Assembly (NCBI GenBank): GCA_024654145.1
Contig: JANLIM010000075.1
Location: forward strand, 1 to 25,545
From: Candidatus Zambryskiibacteriota bacterium
Lineage (GTDB): Bacteria > Patescibacteriota > Minisyncoccia > Phycocordibacterales > Zambryskibacteraceae
Reading direction: 5' to 3'
Length of the DNA: 25,545 nucleotides
Made by a program: the position numbers and the translations under genes. This document shows positions 19,594-25,545 of the stretch, piece after piece. The first letter of the stretch is position 1; every line of letters begins with the position of its first letter. A model generated the notes under the pieces. It had not been told where the DNA came from. It searched no databases and worked only from the letters and a program-made list of their open reading frames with translations.

Positions 19594-20034
19594 CTATTTG
19601 AGAGTCACTTTACCTCCTGCTTCCTCAACTTTCTTTTTAAGATCTTCAGCTTCTTCCTTCTTCATGCCTGCTTTGAGCATAGAAGGAGCTGCGTCTACAA
19701 GATCCTTTGCTTCCTTGAGTCCAAGAGCAAGTACTTCCTTCACAACCTTGATCACGGCAATCTTATTAGCACCACCGTCAGTGAGTTCTACATCTGCTGT
19801 AGATTTCTCTTCCTCGGCTGGACCGGCAGCTACTGCTGGACCGGCAGCTACTGCTGTAGCGGAGACACCGAACTTCTCTTCGAAGACCTCCACGAGTTCG
19901 TTGAGATCCAATACTGACATCTCTTCAATCTCCTTAACAATCTTTGAGAACTTGGCAGGAACAGCTACATCTTTCTTCTCTTCTGTCTTTGCTTCTACTG
20001 CTGCTTCTGCAGCTACGTTTGTTTCTTCTGTCAT
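19594..20034 (-). CDS. rplL: Ribosomal protein bL12 (L7/L12)
   Basis: It has 146 aa against about 122 usual. An N-terminal acidic extension of about 24 residues (TEETNVAAEAAVEAKTEEKK) precedes the dimerisation helices (IVKEIEEMSVLDLNELVEVFEEKFG). The hinge contains a duplicated AVAAGPAVAAGPAEEE. The C-terminal domain (ANKIAVIKVVKEVLALGLKEAKDLVDAAPSMLKAGM) recruits elongation factors. It follows rplJ by 22 nt. The rplJL pair normally sits beside rplKA and rpoB, not in the S10 operon. Confidence 0.97.
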   Translation of the reverse strand: MTEETNVAAEAAVEAKTEEKKDVAVPAKFSKIVKEIEEMSVLDLNELVEVFEEKFGVSATAVAAGPAVAAGPAEEEKSTADVELTDGGANKIAVIKVVKEVLALGLKEAKDLVDAAPSMLKAGMKKEEAEDLKKKVEEAGGKVTLK

Positions 20035-20056
20035 AGTATTAATTTTCTATTTTTAA

Positions 20057-20545
20057 TTAACCTCTTGCTTTTGCAATCTCATTGAGCGCAATTGCGAAAC
20101 GCTGTATAGGAGAATTGATGATATTGACGAACATGCCGCGTAGCACCGGTGTCGGAGGAATCGTAGCGATCCCTTCGATTTCGGACTTGGACATATACCT
20201 GCCTTCAAAGACTCCGCCGAGAATATTGAGATTCTCAGGGAACTTCTTCTGGAAAGTGTAGACCTCGCGAGCCGGAGCTACCAAGTCTTCACCCCAAGCG
20301 AGTGACAACTCACCTGGAAGTTCTGGTCGCTCTCCATCGAACTTCGCATCTTCAAGTGCTCGTGCTGTAAGGGTCTTTTTAGCAACAGTATAGGAAACAC
20401 CACCCTGCTTAAGAGCCTGACGCATCGCAGTCGTGTTACCAACTGAGAGACCTTTGAAGTTTACGAAGACAAGTGAACCAGCGCCTTTTATAGCACCTTT
20501 CAACTTATCGACTATTTCTCCTTTCTTCTGCTTTGTAATAGCCAT
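20057..20545 (-). CDS. rplJ: Ribosomal protein uL10
   Basis: It has 162 aa. It contains KKGEIVDKLKGAIKGAGSLVFVNFKGLSVGNTTAMRQALKQGGVSYTVAKKTL and the rRNA-binding first domain; the C-terminal helix (INSPIQRFAIALNEIA) is the bL12 dimer-binding platform and is fairly short. It anchors the stalk to 23S rRNA. A leader RNA with an L10-binding-site pattern lies upstream (20610-20700), pointing to autogenous control. Confidence 0.96.
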   Translation of the reverse strand: MAITKQKKGEIVDKLKGAIKGAGSLVFVNFKGLSVGNTTAMRQALKQGGVSYTVAKKTLTARALEDAKFDGERPELPGELSLAWGEDLVAPAREVYTFQKKFPENLNILGGVFEGRYMSKSEIEGIATIPPTPVLRGMFVNIINSPIQRFAIALNEIAKARG

Positions 20546-20609
20546 AGTAATTCAAGCTTACAGCTTTTAGGTTGTAGCTTTTAGCTTTTAATACACACAT
20601 ATAAGGACA

Positions 20610-20700
20610 AATAGAGAAAATCGATCTCGACAGGACTTCTTGAAGCTAGCAGCTGATAGCTTGTAGCTAATAGCTGAACCCATGCCTGTTGTCTTTGACC
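20610..20700 (-). promoter_or_regulatory. L10-leader-like RNA element upstream of rplJ
   Basis: In the 237-nt gap before rplJ the minus strand shows CAAAGACAACAGG (20697-20685) facing GTCCTGTCGAGAT (20636-20624). As I remember it, the known L10 leader pairs GACaGcAGG with CCUgCCGAGgU to form the L10.L12 binding site with a kink turn. CAGG/CCTG can pair and the flanking bases agree in kind. The apical part has been filled by an AGCT-class repeat (20643-20678). Function is inferred. Confidence 0.55.
20643..20678. repeat. AGCT-class repeat forming the arm of the L10 leader
   Basis: agctagcagctgatagcttgtagctaatagct-type units, self-complementary, lie between the two conserved sides of the leader. 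A second run (20558-20590) lies next to the rplJ start. Confidence 0.7.
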
Positions 20701-20711
20701 TTACGAGAGAT

Positions 20712-20739
20712 ATCCTACAGATTTTTATATAAAAAGCAA
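20712..20739 (-). promoter_or_regulatory. Candidate promoter of the rplJL unit
   Basis: TTGCTT (20739-20734 on -), 16 nt and TAGGAT (20717-20712). The -35 hexamer lies in the T-tract of the upstream terminator, as for the promoter at 360. Confidence 0.4.
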
Positions 20740-20741
20740 AG

Positions 20742-20767
20742 GCGCCGCGACCCAATGGTCGCAGCGC
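20742..20767 (-). terminator. Terminator of the 94-aa gene
   Basis: GCGCCGCGACC (20742-20752) CAAT GGTCGCAGCGC (20757-20767), one mismatch, with CTTTGCTTTTT following on the minus strand; 16 nt after the stop at 20783. Confidence 0.8.
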
Positions 20768-20782
20768 TTGATGAGAAAGCCC

Positions 20783-21067
20783 TTACTTCTTACGACGAGA
20801 CTCACGCTCGCGACGCTTACTGTAATGCGCCCAGGCCTGCGCACCCAACTCCATACAAATCGGCCTAGCATCCACGAATCGAAAACGGGGAGCTACAAGA
20901 GCATGAATTGCGATCAACACAGGATCTCCCTTCTTGCCGCTTGTAAGACCCTGTTTGATCGCCAGTTGAGTCGCCTTGTTTTTTATAGTTTCTTGGTCAC
21001 CTCCGTTAAGTTCCGCATAGTAAGCTATCGTGTTCAGTTGTGAAATAAAAGCGTTAACAGACCTCAT
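20783..21067 (-). CDS. Small basic protein of unknown function between rplB and rplJ (94 aa)
   Basis: The ATG at 21067 is chosen because AGAGG sits 7 nt upstream; a GTG at 21076 would overlap that site. The protein is helical and basic, with alternating NAFISQLNTIAYYAELNGGDQETIKNKATQLAIKQG, then PRFRFVDARPICMELGAQAWAHY and a charged C-terminus SKRRERESRRKK. No membrane segment. It has its own promoter and terminator and so is independent of the flanking ribosomal genes. I recognise no family; the basic tail suggests nucleic acid or ribosome contact, which is speculation. Confidence 0.7.
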   Translation of the reverse strand: MRSVNAFISQLNTIAYYAELNGGDQETIKNKATQLAIKQGLTSGKKGDPVLIAIHALVAPRFRFVDARPICMELGAQAWAHYSKRRERESRRKK

Positions 21068-21102
21068 GTAGTTCACCTCTGCAAAGCTACCATCCTATGC
21101 TT

Positions 21103-21130
21103 ACCCTACAATATTATTAAACTATGTCAA
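21103..21130 (-). promoter_or_regulatory. Promoter of the 94-aa gene
   Basis: A perfect TTGACA (21130-21125 on -), 16 nt and TAGGGT (21108-21103). The first two bases of the -35 box are inside the stem of the rplB terminator. Confidence 0.55.
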
Positions 21131-21160
21131 TCAAAAACTCCCTTCGGGGAGTTTTTGATT
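21129..21160 (-). terminator. Terminator of the tuf-rplB unit
   Basis: AATCAAAAACTCCC (21129-21142) TTCG GGGAGTTTTTGATT (21147-21160), a perfect 14-bp stem with a stable TTCG loop, directly adjoining the rplB stop codon (21161-21163). Confidence 0.9.
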
Positions 21161-22003
21161 CTATTTCCTCTTGCCAACTCTTCGGCGATTGACGATGAAT
21201 TTGTTTGAATATTTCTTGGCTCGTCTGGACTTCTGACCTTTGCCTGTTGGCTTACCGTAGACCGAAATTGCGCGTCGACGTCCGCGACCCTGACGGCCTT
21301 CACCTCCTCCGTGTGGGTGGTCTACTGGGTTCTGAGCAGTACCACGTACTGTTGGACGAATACCGAGCCATCGTGAACGTCCGGCCTTACCGAGATTTAC
21401 AAGCCTGTTTTCATTGTTTGAAACTTCTCCAATAGATGCCCATGCGTTAGCAGGAACTTTACGAACTTCAGTAGAAGGCATTTTGAGGTCGACATAGCCA
21501 CCATCCTTGGCAAGCACTTCCGCATAATCGCCGCCAGAGCGGGCAATTTTCGCACCACCTTTGTGCTTAAGCTCCACGTTGTATACAAAAGTACCTACAA
21601 GCATGTTGCCGAGGGGTAAACGGTTGCCTGGAGTCTGAGGTGCTTTCTCCGAAACTATAAAAGTGTCCCCTACTTTAGCTGTGTTGTGGAGGAGCACGTA
21701 GCGCTTCTCGCCATCCTTATAAACTGCAAGTCCAATAAAGCCAGAACGATTTGGATCGTACTCAATGCTTTTGATTGTGAAAGGGATGTCGAATTTGTTG
21801 TAGGAAAAATCAATATCACGGTGCAGTCTCTTGTGTCCGCCTCCCTTGTGGCGAGTGGTAATGCGTCCTGTGTTGTTGCGTCCCATTGCTCGACGGAAGC
21901 CCTTTGTAAGAGACTTCTCAGGCTTATTGGTCGTAATAAGTTTCCGGTAATCAATACCAGACATATTGCGGCGGGACTTTGTTGTTGGCTTGTATTTTTT
22001 CAT
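21161..22003 (-). CDS. rplB: Ribosomal protein uL2
   Basis: It has 280 aa, the standard length. It begins KKYKPTTKSRRNMSGIDY, with GRNNTGRITTRHKGGGHKR, IEYDPNRSGFIGL, the VPANAWASIGEVSNNEN region and GTAQNPVDHPHGGGEGR near the peptidyl transferase centre. Its ATG overlaps the rplW stop as TAATG, so translation is coupled. A terminator immediately follows; in most bacteria transcription would continue into rpsS. Confidence 0.97.
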   Translation of the reverse strand: MKKYKPTTKSRRNMSGIDYRKLITTNKPEKSLTKGFRRAMGRNNTGRITTRHKGGGHKRLHRDIDFSYNKFDIPFTIKSIEYDPNRSGFIGLAVYKDGEKRYVLLHNTAKVGDTFIVSEKAPQTPGNRLPLGNMLVGTFVYNVELKHKGGAKIARSGGDYAEVLAKDGGYVDLKMPSTEVRKVPANAWASIGEVSNNENRLVNLGKAGRSRWLGIRPTVRGTAQNPVDHPHGGGEGRQGRGRRRAISVYGKPTGKGQKSRRAKKYSNKFIVNRRRVGKRK

Positions 22004-22296
22004 TATAGTAATTCAATCTTGTCTCCCTTCTTCAGATATACATAAGCCTTCTTTACCCCGCTCTTCACACCACTCTTACCGCGGATAAAAACATTTCGCG
22101 AAGGAAGATTAACAATACGAATTTTCTCCGGGGTAACCTTGTAAGACTCTTTGACGGAAAGTGCTACAGAGTACTTGGTTGCGGATTTGGCAACCTCGAA
22201 AACGTAAACATTGTTTTTGTCCGCAGCAATAGCCGCCTTCTCGGTGATACGAGGGGCCTTGAGCACGTTTACAGGTTTGAGGTTGAGGTTAGCCAT
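22003..22296 (-). CDS. rplW: Ribosomal protein uL23
   Basis: It has 97 aa. PRITEKAAIAADKNNVYVFEVAKSATKYSVALSVKESYKVTPEKIRIVN and the tip loop RNVFIRGKSGVKSGVKKAYVYLKKGDKIELL are typical. It sits at the tunnel exit and docks trigger factor and SRP. It is 1 nt from rplD and overlaps rplB by 1 nt. Confidence 0.96.
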   Translation of the reverse strand: MANLNLKPVNVLKAPRITEKAAIAADKNNVYVFEVAKSATKYSVALSVKESYKVTPEKIRIVNLPSRNVFIRGKSGVKSGVKKAYVYLKKGDKIELL

Positions 22297-22297
22297 A

Positions 22298-23023
22298 TTA
22301 TTTCTTTGCAGTCTTTACAGGTTTGGTGCGGGAAGCGCCCGGGGAAGCAATTTTGCGCTTCTTTTTCTCTGCTCCTGGAATCTTGGCAAAAGCATCTTTT
22401 GGATTCTCAAGAATAAGATACTTATATTTGAGAAGAGTTAGGGGGCTTAAGTTTCGCGCTTCTACGACCTGGACATTGCCCATGTTTTTGAAGGCGTTCT
22501 CAGTGCTCTTATTCTTGTCTGCAAGGGCGATGGTTACTGAACTCGACTTCTTGGTAAGCAATCTTTCGAAACCTTTGACAGATGAGAGGTCGCCGAGAGT
22601 CTTCACTGCTACGCGAGTCTTCGGCTCAGAAAGAGTGAGAGAATCGATGAAAAGCACTTCTCCCTCGCGGTTCTTTTGAGAAAGGATAGTGTGAAGAGCT
22701 TTTGTACGCATGCTTTTGGAAACCAGGCGCTCGTAGTTCTTCTCGTTCCTTGGACCGTGAGTAACACCTCCCTTCCTCCAGATAGGAGAGCGGGAAGAAC
22801 CGTGACGGGCACGACCGGTGCCTTTTTGCTGCCAGGGCTTCATACCTCCTCCACGAACATCTCCGCGGTTCTTCGTATGAGCGACAGGCTTTCGAATCGA
22901 GGAAAGAAGTGAGTCAGAAACCTGCTTCACCAAGTCAGCATTCCAGCGTGCACCAAAGATACTTTCCGGAAGAGTAATCTTTCCGACCGCTTCACCTGTT
23001 TGATTGTAGATTTGTGATTCCAT
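22298..23023 (-). CDS. rplD: Ribosomal protein uL4
   Basis: It has 241 aa against about 205 usual. The tunnel-lining loop is intact (RKPVAHTKNRGDVRGGGMKPWQQKGTGRARHGSSRSPIWRKGG). The final 30 or so residues (IPGAEKKKRKIASPGASRTKPVKTAKK) are a basic extension. In E. coli uL4 represses the S10 operon; no such leader is evident here. Confidence 0.96.
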   Translation of the reverse strand: MESQIYNQTGEAVGKITLPESIFGARWNADLVKQVSDSLLSSIRKPVAHTKNRGDVRGGGMKPWQQKGTGRARHGSSRSPIWRKGGVTHGPRNEKNYERLVSKSMRTKALHTILSQKNREGEVLFIDSLTLSEPKTRVAVKTLGDLSSVKGFERLLTKKSSSVTIALADKNKSTENAFKNMGNVQVVEARNLSPLTLLKYKYLILENPKDAFAKIPGAEKKKRKIASPGASRTKPVKTAKK

Positions 23024-23065
23024 GAATTTAAGCTTAAAGCTGACAGCTGTTAGCTATTAGCTTTA
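23024..23065. repeat. AGCT-class repeat between rplC and rplD
   Basis: aagcttaaagctgacagctgttagctattagc-type units fill the gap and encode the last residues of uL3 (KANS). Confidence 0.75.
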
Positions 23066-23535
23066 ATTTCCAATTTGGTGCCGCGACGTCCTGGCAAAGC
23101 TCCGAGGATAAAGATCTCGCGGGAATCCGCATCAACCTTTATCACTTTGAGGTTTTTGACAGTCACTCGGTCGCCACCCATACGTCCAGCCATGCACATG
23201 CCTTTGACAACACGTCCGCCGGCTCGGCCACCCCCGCCGATAGATCCAGCCTCACGCTCAGAGTGCTTCTGTCCGTGTGAACGACGACCTCCTTTGAAGC
23301 CGTGGCGCTTAACCACACCCTGGAAGCCTTTGCCTTTGGAGATGCCTGAGACTACCACCATCTCGCCTGTTTCAAAAGTGACAGGACCAGTCGATTCTAA
23401 AGTCAGACCTTGGGAAGGAGTCACTAAGGTCTGACTTTCTTGATCGACTGGAACAACTACAGTCACAGGGAAGACTTCCCCGCTTTCGTCGAAGATCTGA
23501 GTCATATTCACTTTCTTGGCGATTATTTTTTTCAT
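23050..23535 (-). CDS. rplC: Ribosomal protein uL3, internally shortened
   Basis: It has 161 aa against about 205-215 usual. The start MKKIIAKKVNMTQIFDESGEVFPVTVV and the second half (SGISKGKGFQGVVKRHGFKGG, SHGQKHSEREAGSIGGGGRAG, GKxMAGRMGG) are conserved. The segment between, normally about 65 residues from the gene's outer beta-barrel, is about 20 residues here. The part reaching the peptidyl transferase centre is kept. The deletion is in frame and the gene appears functional. Confidence 0.95.
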   Translation of the reverse strand: MKKIIAKKVNMTQIFDESGEVFPVTVVVPVDQESQTLVTPSQGLTLESTGPVTFETGEMVVVSGISKGKGFQGVVKRHGFKGGRRSHGQKHSEREAGSIGGGGRAGGRVVKGMCMAGRMGGDRVTVKNLKVIKVDADSREIFILGALPGRRGTKLEIKANS

Positions 23536-23553
23536 TTTGCTTGTAGTGATTTA

Positions 23554-23573
23554 TCCTGAGCGGAGTCGAAGGA
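23554..23573. repeat. CPR palindromic repeat between rpsJ and rplC
   Basis: TCCTGAGCGGAGTCGAAGGA is the intergenic relative of the palindrome inserted in rplF (12785-12803); arms TCCT..AGGA and GAGC/GTCG vary around the centre. Confidence 0.8.
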
Positions 23574-23583
23574 GCAAGTCGAA

Positions 23584-23946
23584 CTAGATCAATTTCACAT
23601 CGATGTTCACTCCGGAAGGTAGGCTCATGTTGGTGAGCGCCTCGATGACCTTCGCATCAGGATTTAAGATATCGATGAGCCGTTTGTGGATTCGCATTTC
23701 GAATTGTTCTCGCGCATTCTTGTATACGAACGCCGCACGGTTCACCGTATATTTCTTGATGTCAGTTGGCAGAGGGATCGGACCCTGAACCTTCGCGTCA
23801 TAGCGAAGAGCAGTGTCGATAATCTGTTTGACTGAAAGGTCGAGAATTTTTGATTCGTAAGCTCGGACGCGGATACGCAGTCTCGAGGTTACTTCCTCTT
23901 CTCCAGCCTTCTTAACTTTTTTAGGTACTTTCGGTTTTGTAGCCAT
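23584..23946 (-). CDS. rpsJ: Ribosomal protein uS10
   Basis: The ATG at 23946 is preferred to an in-frame TTG at 23961; neither has a Shine-Dalgarno. It has 120 aa against about 103 usual because of a basic N-terminal extension (MATKPKVPKKVKKAGEEE). The core is standard: RIRVRAYESKILDLSVKQIIDTALRYDAKVQGPIPLPT and EQFEMRIHKRLIDILNP. It belongs to the 30S head and, as NusE, can join antitermination complexes. Confidence 0.95.
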   Translation of the reverse strand: MATKPKVPKKVKKAGEEEVTSRLRIRVRAYESKILDLSVKQIIDTALRYDAKVQGPIPLPTDIKKYTVNRAAFVYKNAREQFEMRIHKRLIDILNPDAKVIEALTNMSLPSGVNIDVKLI

Positions 23947-23961
23947 TTTGAGAAGTTCCAA

Positions 23962-24045
23962 TCTACGAATCTACACCAATCTACGAATGTCTACGAATTA
24001 TTCGTTTCCATTTGTAGAATTCGCATCATTTGTAGATTGGTACTT
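23962..24045. repeat. CGAAT-class repeat between tuf and rpsJ
   Basis: The gap reads aatctacgaatctacacc, aatctacgaatgtctacgaattattcg, then tttccatttgtagaattcg and catttgtagattggtac. It shares its order of units with 13528-13620 and 15066-15142. Confidence 0.85.
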
Positions 24046-24047
24046 TA

Positions 24048-25238
24048 TTACTTAATGATCTTCGTTACAACTCCCGCACCAACAGTCTTGCCTCCTTCGC
24101 GGATAGCAAAGCGCTGCTGTTCTTCGAGAGCGACTGGGGCTACGAGCTTGACCGTAAAGGTTGCCGTGTCTCCAGGCATAACCATCTCTACTCCTTCCGC
24201 AAGCGCTACTTCACCAGTAACGTCTGTAGTGCGGATGTAGAACTGAGGCTTGTAACCAGTAAAGAATGGGGTGTGTCGTCCACCTTCTTCCTTCTTCAAC
24301 ACGTAAACCTCGGCTGTGAATTCTGTGTGAGGTGTAACAGAGCCAGTCTTTGCAAGAACTTGTCCGCGGTGAAGGTCTTCCTTCTTAACGCCACGAAGGA
24401 GAACGCCGGCATTGTCGCCCGCTTCACCCTGCTGAAGTGACTTGTTGAACATTTCAATTCCAGTAACAGTAGTCTTCGCAGTATCCTTGATGCCGATGAT
24501 TTCTACTTCTTCACCAACCTTCACAACACCTCTCTCGATACGCCCGGTAACAACTGTACCGCGTCCTTCAATAGAGAAGATGTCTTCGATAGGCATAAGG
24601 AATGGCTTGTCGAGCTCACGAACTGGCTGAGGGATGAAGGTGTCGAGAGCGTCTGTAAGTTCAAGAATCTTCTTGGACCATTCATCATCAATGCCTGTTG
24701 CTTCAAGAGCCTTAAGGGCTGAGCCTTTGATAACAGGAGCGTTTTCTCCGTCGTAATCGTACTTCTTAAGTAGGTCACGAACTTCTTCTTCCACAAGATC
24801 AATAAGCTCCTTGTCAGGAACCATGTCGCACTTGTTGAGGAAAACGATGACTTTAGGCACGCCAACTTGCTTAGCAAGAAGGATGTGTTCACGAGTCTGA
24901 GGCATCACGCCGTCAGTAGCCGCAACAACGAGAATAGCGCCGTCCATCTGAGCGGCACCGGTAATCATGTTCTTGATGTAGTCGGCGTGGCCCGGAGCAT
25001 CTACGTGAGCGTAGTGACGAGCGTCTGTTGCGTACTCAGAGTGAGAAAGAGCGATAGTAATACCGCGAGCTTTTTCCTCCGGAGAGTTGTCAATCTGAGA
25101 AACGTCTTTGACGGTGGCTGTCTTGCCTGCGCGGTGAAGCACATTCAAAATAGCGGCGGTCAAAGTAGTCTTGCCGTGGTCAACGTGGCCGATAGTACCT
25201 ACGTTTACGTGTGGCTTTGAGCGATCAAAATCTGCCAT
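24048..25238 (-). CDS. tuf: Elongation factor Tu
   Basis: It has 396 aa, the usual length. G-domain motifs are G17-HVDHGKT (G1), the GITI switch I, DAPGHADY (G3), NKCD (G4) and SALKAL (G5); domains 2 and 3 follow (GRGTVVTGRIERG, RGQVLAKTGS, HTPFFTGYKPQFYIRTTDVTG). It delivers aminoacyl-tRNA to the A site as a GTP complex. It heads the S10 unit, with a promoter, a 174-nt structured leader and a 101-nt repeat gap before rpsJ. Confidence 0.98.
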   Translation of the reverse strand: MADFDRSKPHVNVGTIGHVDHGKTTLTAAILNVLHRAGKTATVKDVSQIDNSPEEKARGITIALSHSEYATDARHYAHVDAPGHADYIKNMITGAAQMDGAILVVAATDGVMPQTREHILLAKQVGVPKVIVFLNKCDMVPDKELIDLVEEEVRDLLKKYDYDGENAPVIKGSALKALEATGIDDEWSKKILELTDALDTFIPQPVRELDKPFLMPIEDIFSIEGRGTVVTGRIERGVVKVGEEVEIIGIKDTAKTTVTGIEMFNKSLQQGEAGDNAGVLLRGVKKEDLHRGQVLAKTGSVTPHTEFTAEVYVLKKEEGGRHTPFFTGYKPQFYIRTTDVTGEVALAEGVEMVMPGDTATFTVKLVAPVALEEQQRFAIREGGKTVGAGVVTKIIK

Positions 25239-25244
25239 AGTTTT

Positions 25245-25280
25245 AATTAGGTGCTAGCTTCTAGCTGCTAGCTGTTAGCT
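25245..25280. repeat. AGCT-class repeat upstream of tuf
   Basis: ttaggtgctagcttctagctgctagctgttagct-type units end 6 nt before the tuf ATG and replace any Shine-Dalgarno. Confidence 0.75.
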
Positions 25281-25296
25281 TTTAAATTAATGCTAA

Positions 25297-25406
25297 GTTC
25301 ATGAAACTAAGAAAGCGCGCGAGAACTATTGCTTTCTTGGGCTCATGAACACGCCTTAAACCATTCACACATATTGAGAGAATCTCAAAGAGCAGAAACG
25401 GTTTAA
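25297..25406 (-). promoter_or_regulatory. Two-hairpin leader of tuf
   Basis: GTTCATGA (25297-25304) pairs with TCATGAAC (25343-25350), continued by AAGAAAGC (25309-25316) with GCTTTCTT (25331-25338). A second domain pairs TTAAACC (25356-25362) with GGTTTAA (25400-25406) around TTGAGA gaa TCTCAA (25374-25388). Both lie in the predicted 5' untranslated region. Read directly; a regulatory role is inferred. Confidence 0.6.
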
Positions 25407-25418
25407 CACGTAAGCGCC

Positions 25419-25447
25419 ATAATATAGAAAGGCCTACAAATTGTAAA
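25419..25447 (-). promoter_or_regulatory. Promoter of the tuf-rplB unit
   Basis: TTTACA (25447-25442 on -), a 17-nt spacer and TATTAT (25424-25419) predict a start near 25412. The -35 box abuts the terminator at 25448-25468. Confidence 0.75.
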
Positions 25448-25468
25448 GGGCCCGCTAAAAGCGGGCCC
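25448..25468 (-). terminator. Terminator upstream of the tuf promoter
   Basis: GGGCCCGC (25448-25455) TAAAA GCGGGCCC (25461-25468), with moderately T-rich flanks on both strands. It presumably ends a gene beyond the right edge. Nothing codes convincingly in 25469-25545. Confidence 0.75.
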
Positions 25469-25545
25469 TCTTTCCACCGAGCAGCGGGCGGGGCATCAGG
25501 TAGAGTGTAAGCCAGGAACACAAGCTCATCCACGCGCCGGCCCCT

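Noticed and set aside
25282..25533. 83-aa open frame on the minus strand upstream of tuf
   Set aside because: It covers the tuf promoter, the leader hairpins and a terminator and has no ribosome binding site.
1..25545. tRNA genes and CRISPR arrays
   Set aside because: No T-arm GGTTCGAnTCC pattern in a cloverleaf context and no regularly spaced identical repeats with unique spacers were seen; the short-period repeats are degenerate and have no spacers.
1..25545. Recoding of UGA as glycine (as in Absconditabacteria or Gracilibacteria)
   Set aside because: TGA ends map at the ATGA overlap with ndk, and conserved glycines in ribosomal proteins use GGN codons.

Overview
The window looks like a Candidate Phyla Radiation (Patescibacteria) chromosome, most likely from the Parcubacteria side. 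Four things in the sequence suggest this. The S10/spc ribosomal-protein block has no rpmD (uL30) between rpsE and rplO. Several ribosomal proteins are trimmed (uL3, uL15) or carry odd tails. Most intergenic gaps hold short-period repeats. Short families of CPR-style palindromes (CCTGAGC-n-GTCGAAGG, TGCCTaCCGGcAGGCA) are present. TGA is used as a normal stop (map stop at 8447-8449), so the UGA-recoding CPR lineages are unlikely. The taxon is an inference; no rRNA or tRNA gene is visible.

Layout. Positions 1-1370 hold two small unrecognised genes on + (80-289, 404-646), each with a strong Shine-Dalgarno and a related terminator, then a secreted unknown protein on -. Positions 1496-2800 encode a membrane-anchored phospholipase D/cardiolipin-synthase-like protein, and 2811-3266 (-) a DUF1003 membrane protein. 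Positions 3256-4486 are the infC-rpmI-rplT operon with a clear promoter and terminator. Positions 4497-7526 (-) hold an unknown protein, a REP-associated tyrosine transposase bracketed by two identical hairpins, a beta-CASP metallo-beta-lactamase nuclease and a small membrane protein. Positions 7571-7748 (-) hold an untranslated, highly structured RNA with its own -10 box and terminator; its fold resembles 6S RNA.

From 7842 to the right edge everything is on the minus strand and is the translation block. Read in the direction of transcription it is tuf, rpsJ, rplC, rplD, rplW, rplB, terminator; a 94-aa unknown gene, terminator; an L10-leader-like RNA, rplJ, rplL, a very large terminator; an HTH/nucleotidyltransferase-like gene; a mechanosensitive-channel-type membrane protein, terminator; then a new strong promoter and rpsS, rplV, rpsC, rplP, rpmC, rpsQ, rplN, rplX, rplE; an 82-aa membrane protein, terminator; then rpsN, rpsH, rplF, rplR, rpsE, rplO, secY, adk, map, ndk. 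The classical S10-spc order is kept but cut into several transcription units by the L10/L12 pair and four non-ribosomal genes.

The genes supply ribosome assembly, elongation (EF-Tu), initiation (IF3), membrane protein export (SecY), N-terminal methionine removal (Map) and nucleotide balance (Adk, Ndk). The most unusual signals are the ncRNA at 7571-7737, the RAYT/REP cassette whose repeats supply the stop codons of two genes, the palindrome inserted in frame in rplF, and the intergenic repeat families that also encode the C-terminal tails of several ribosomal proteins.
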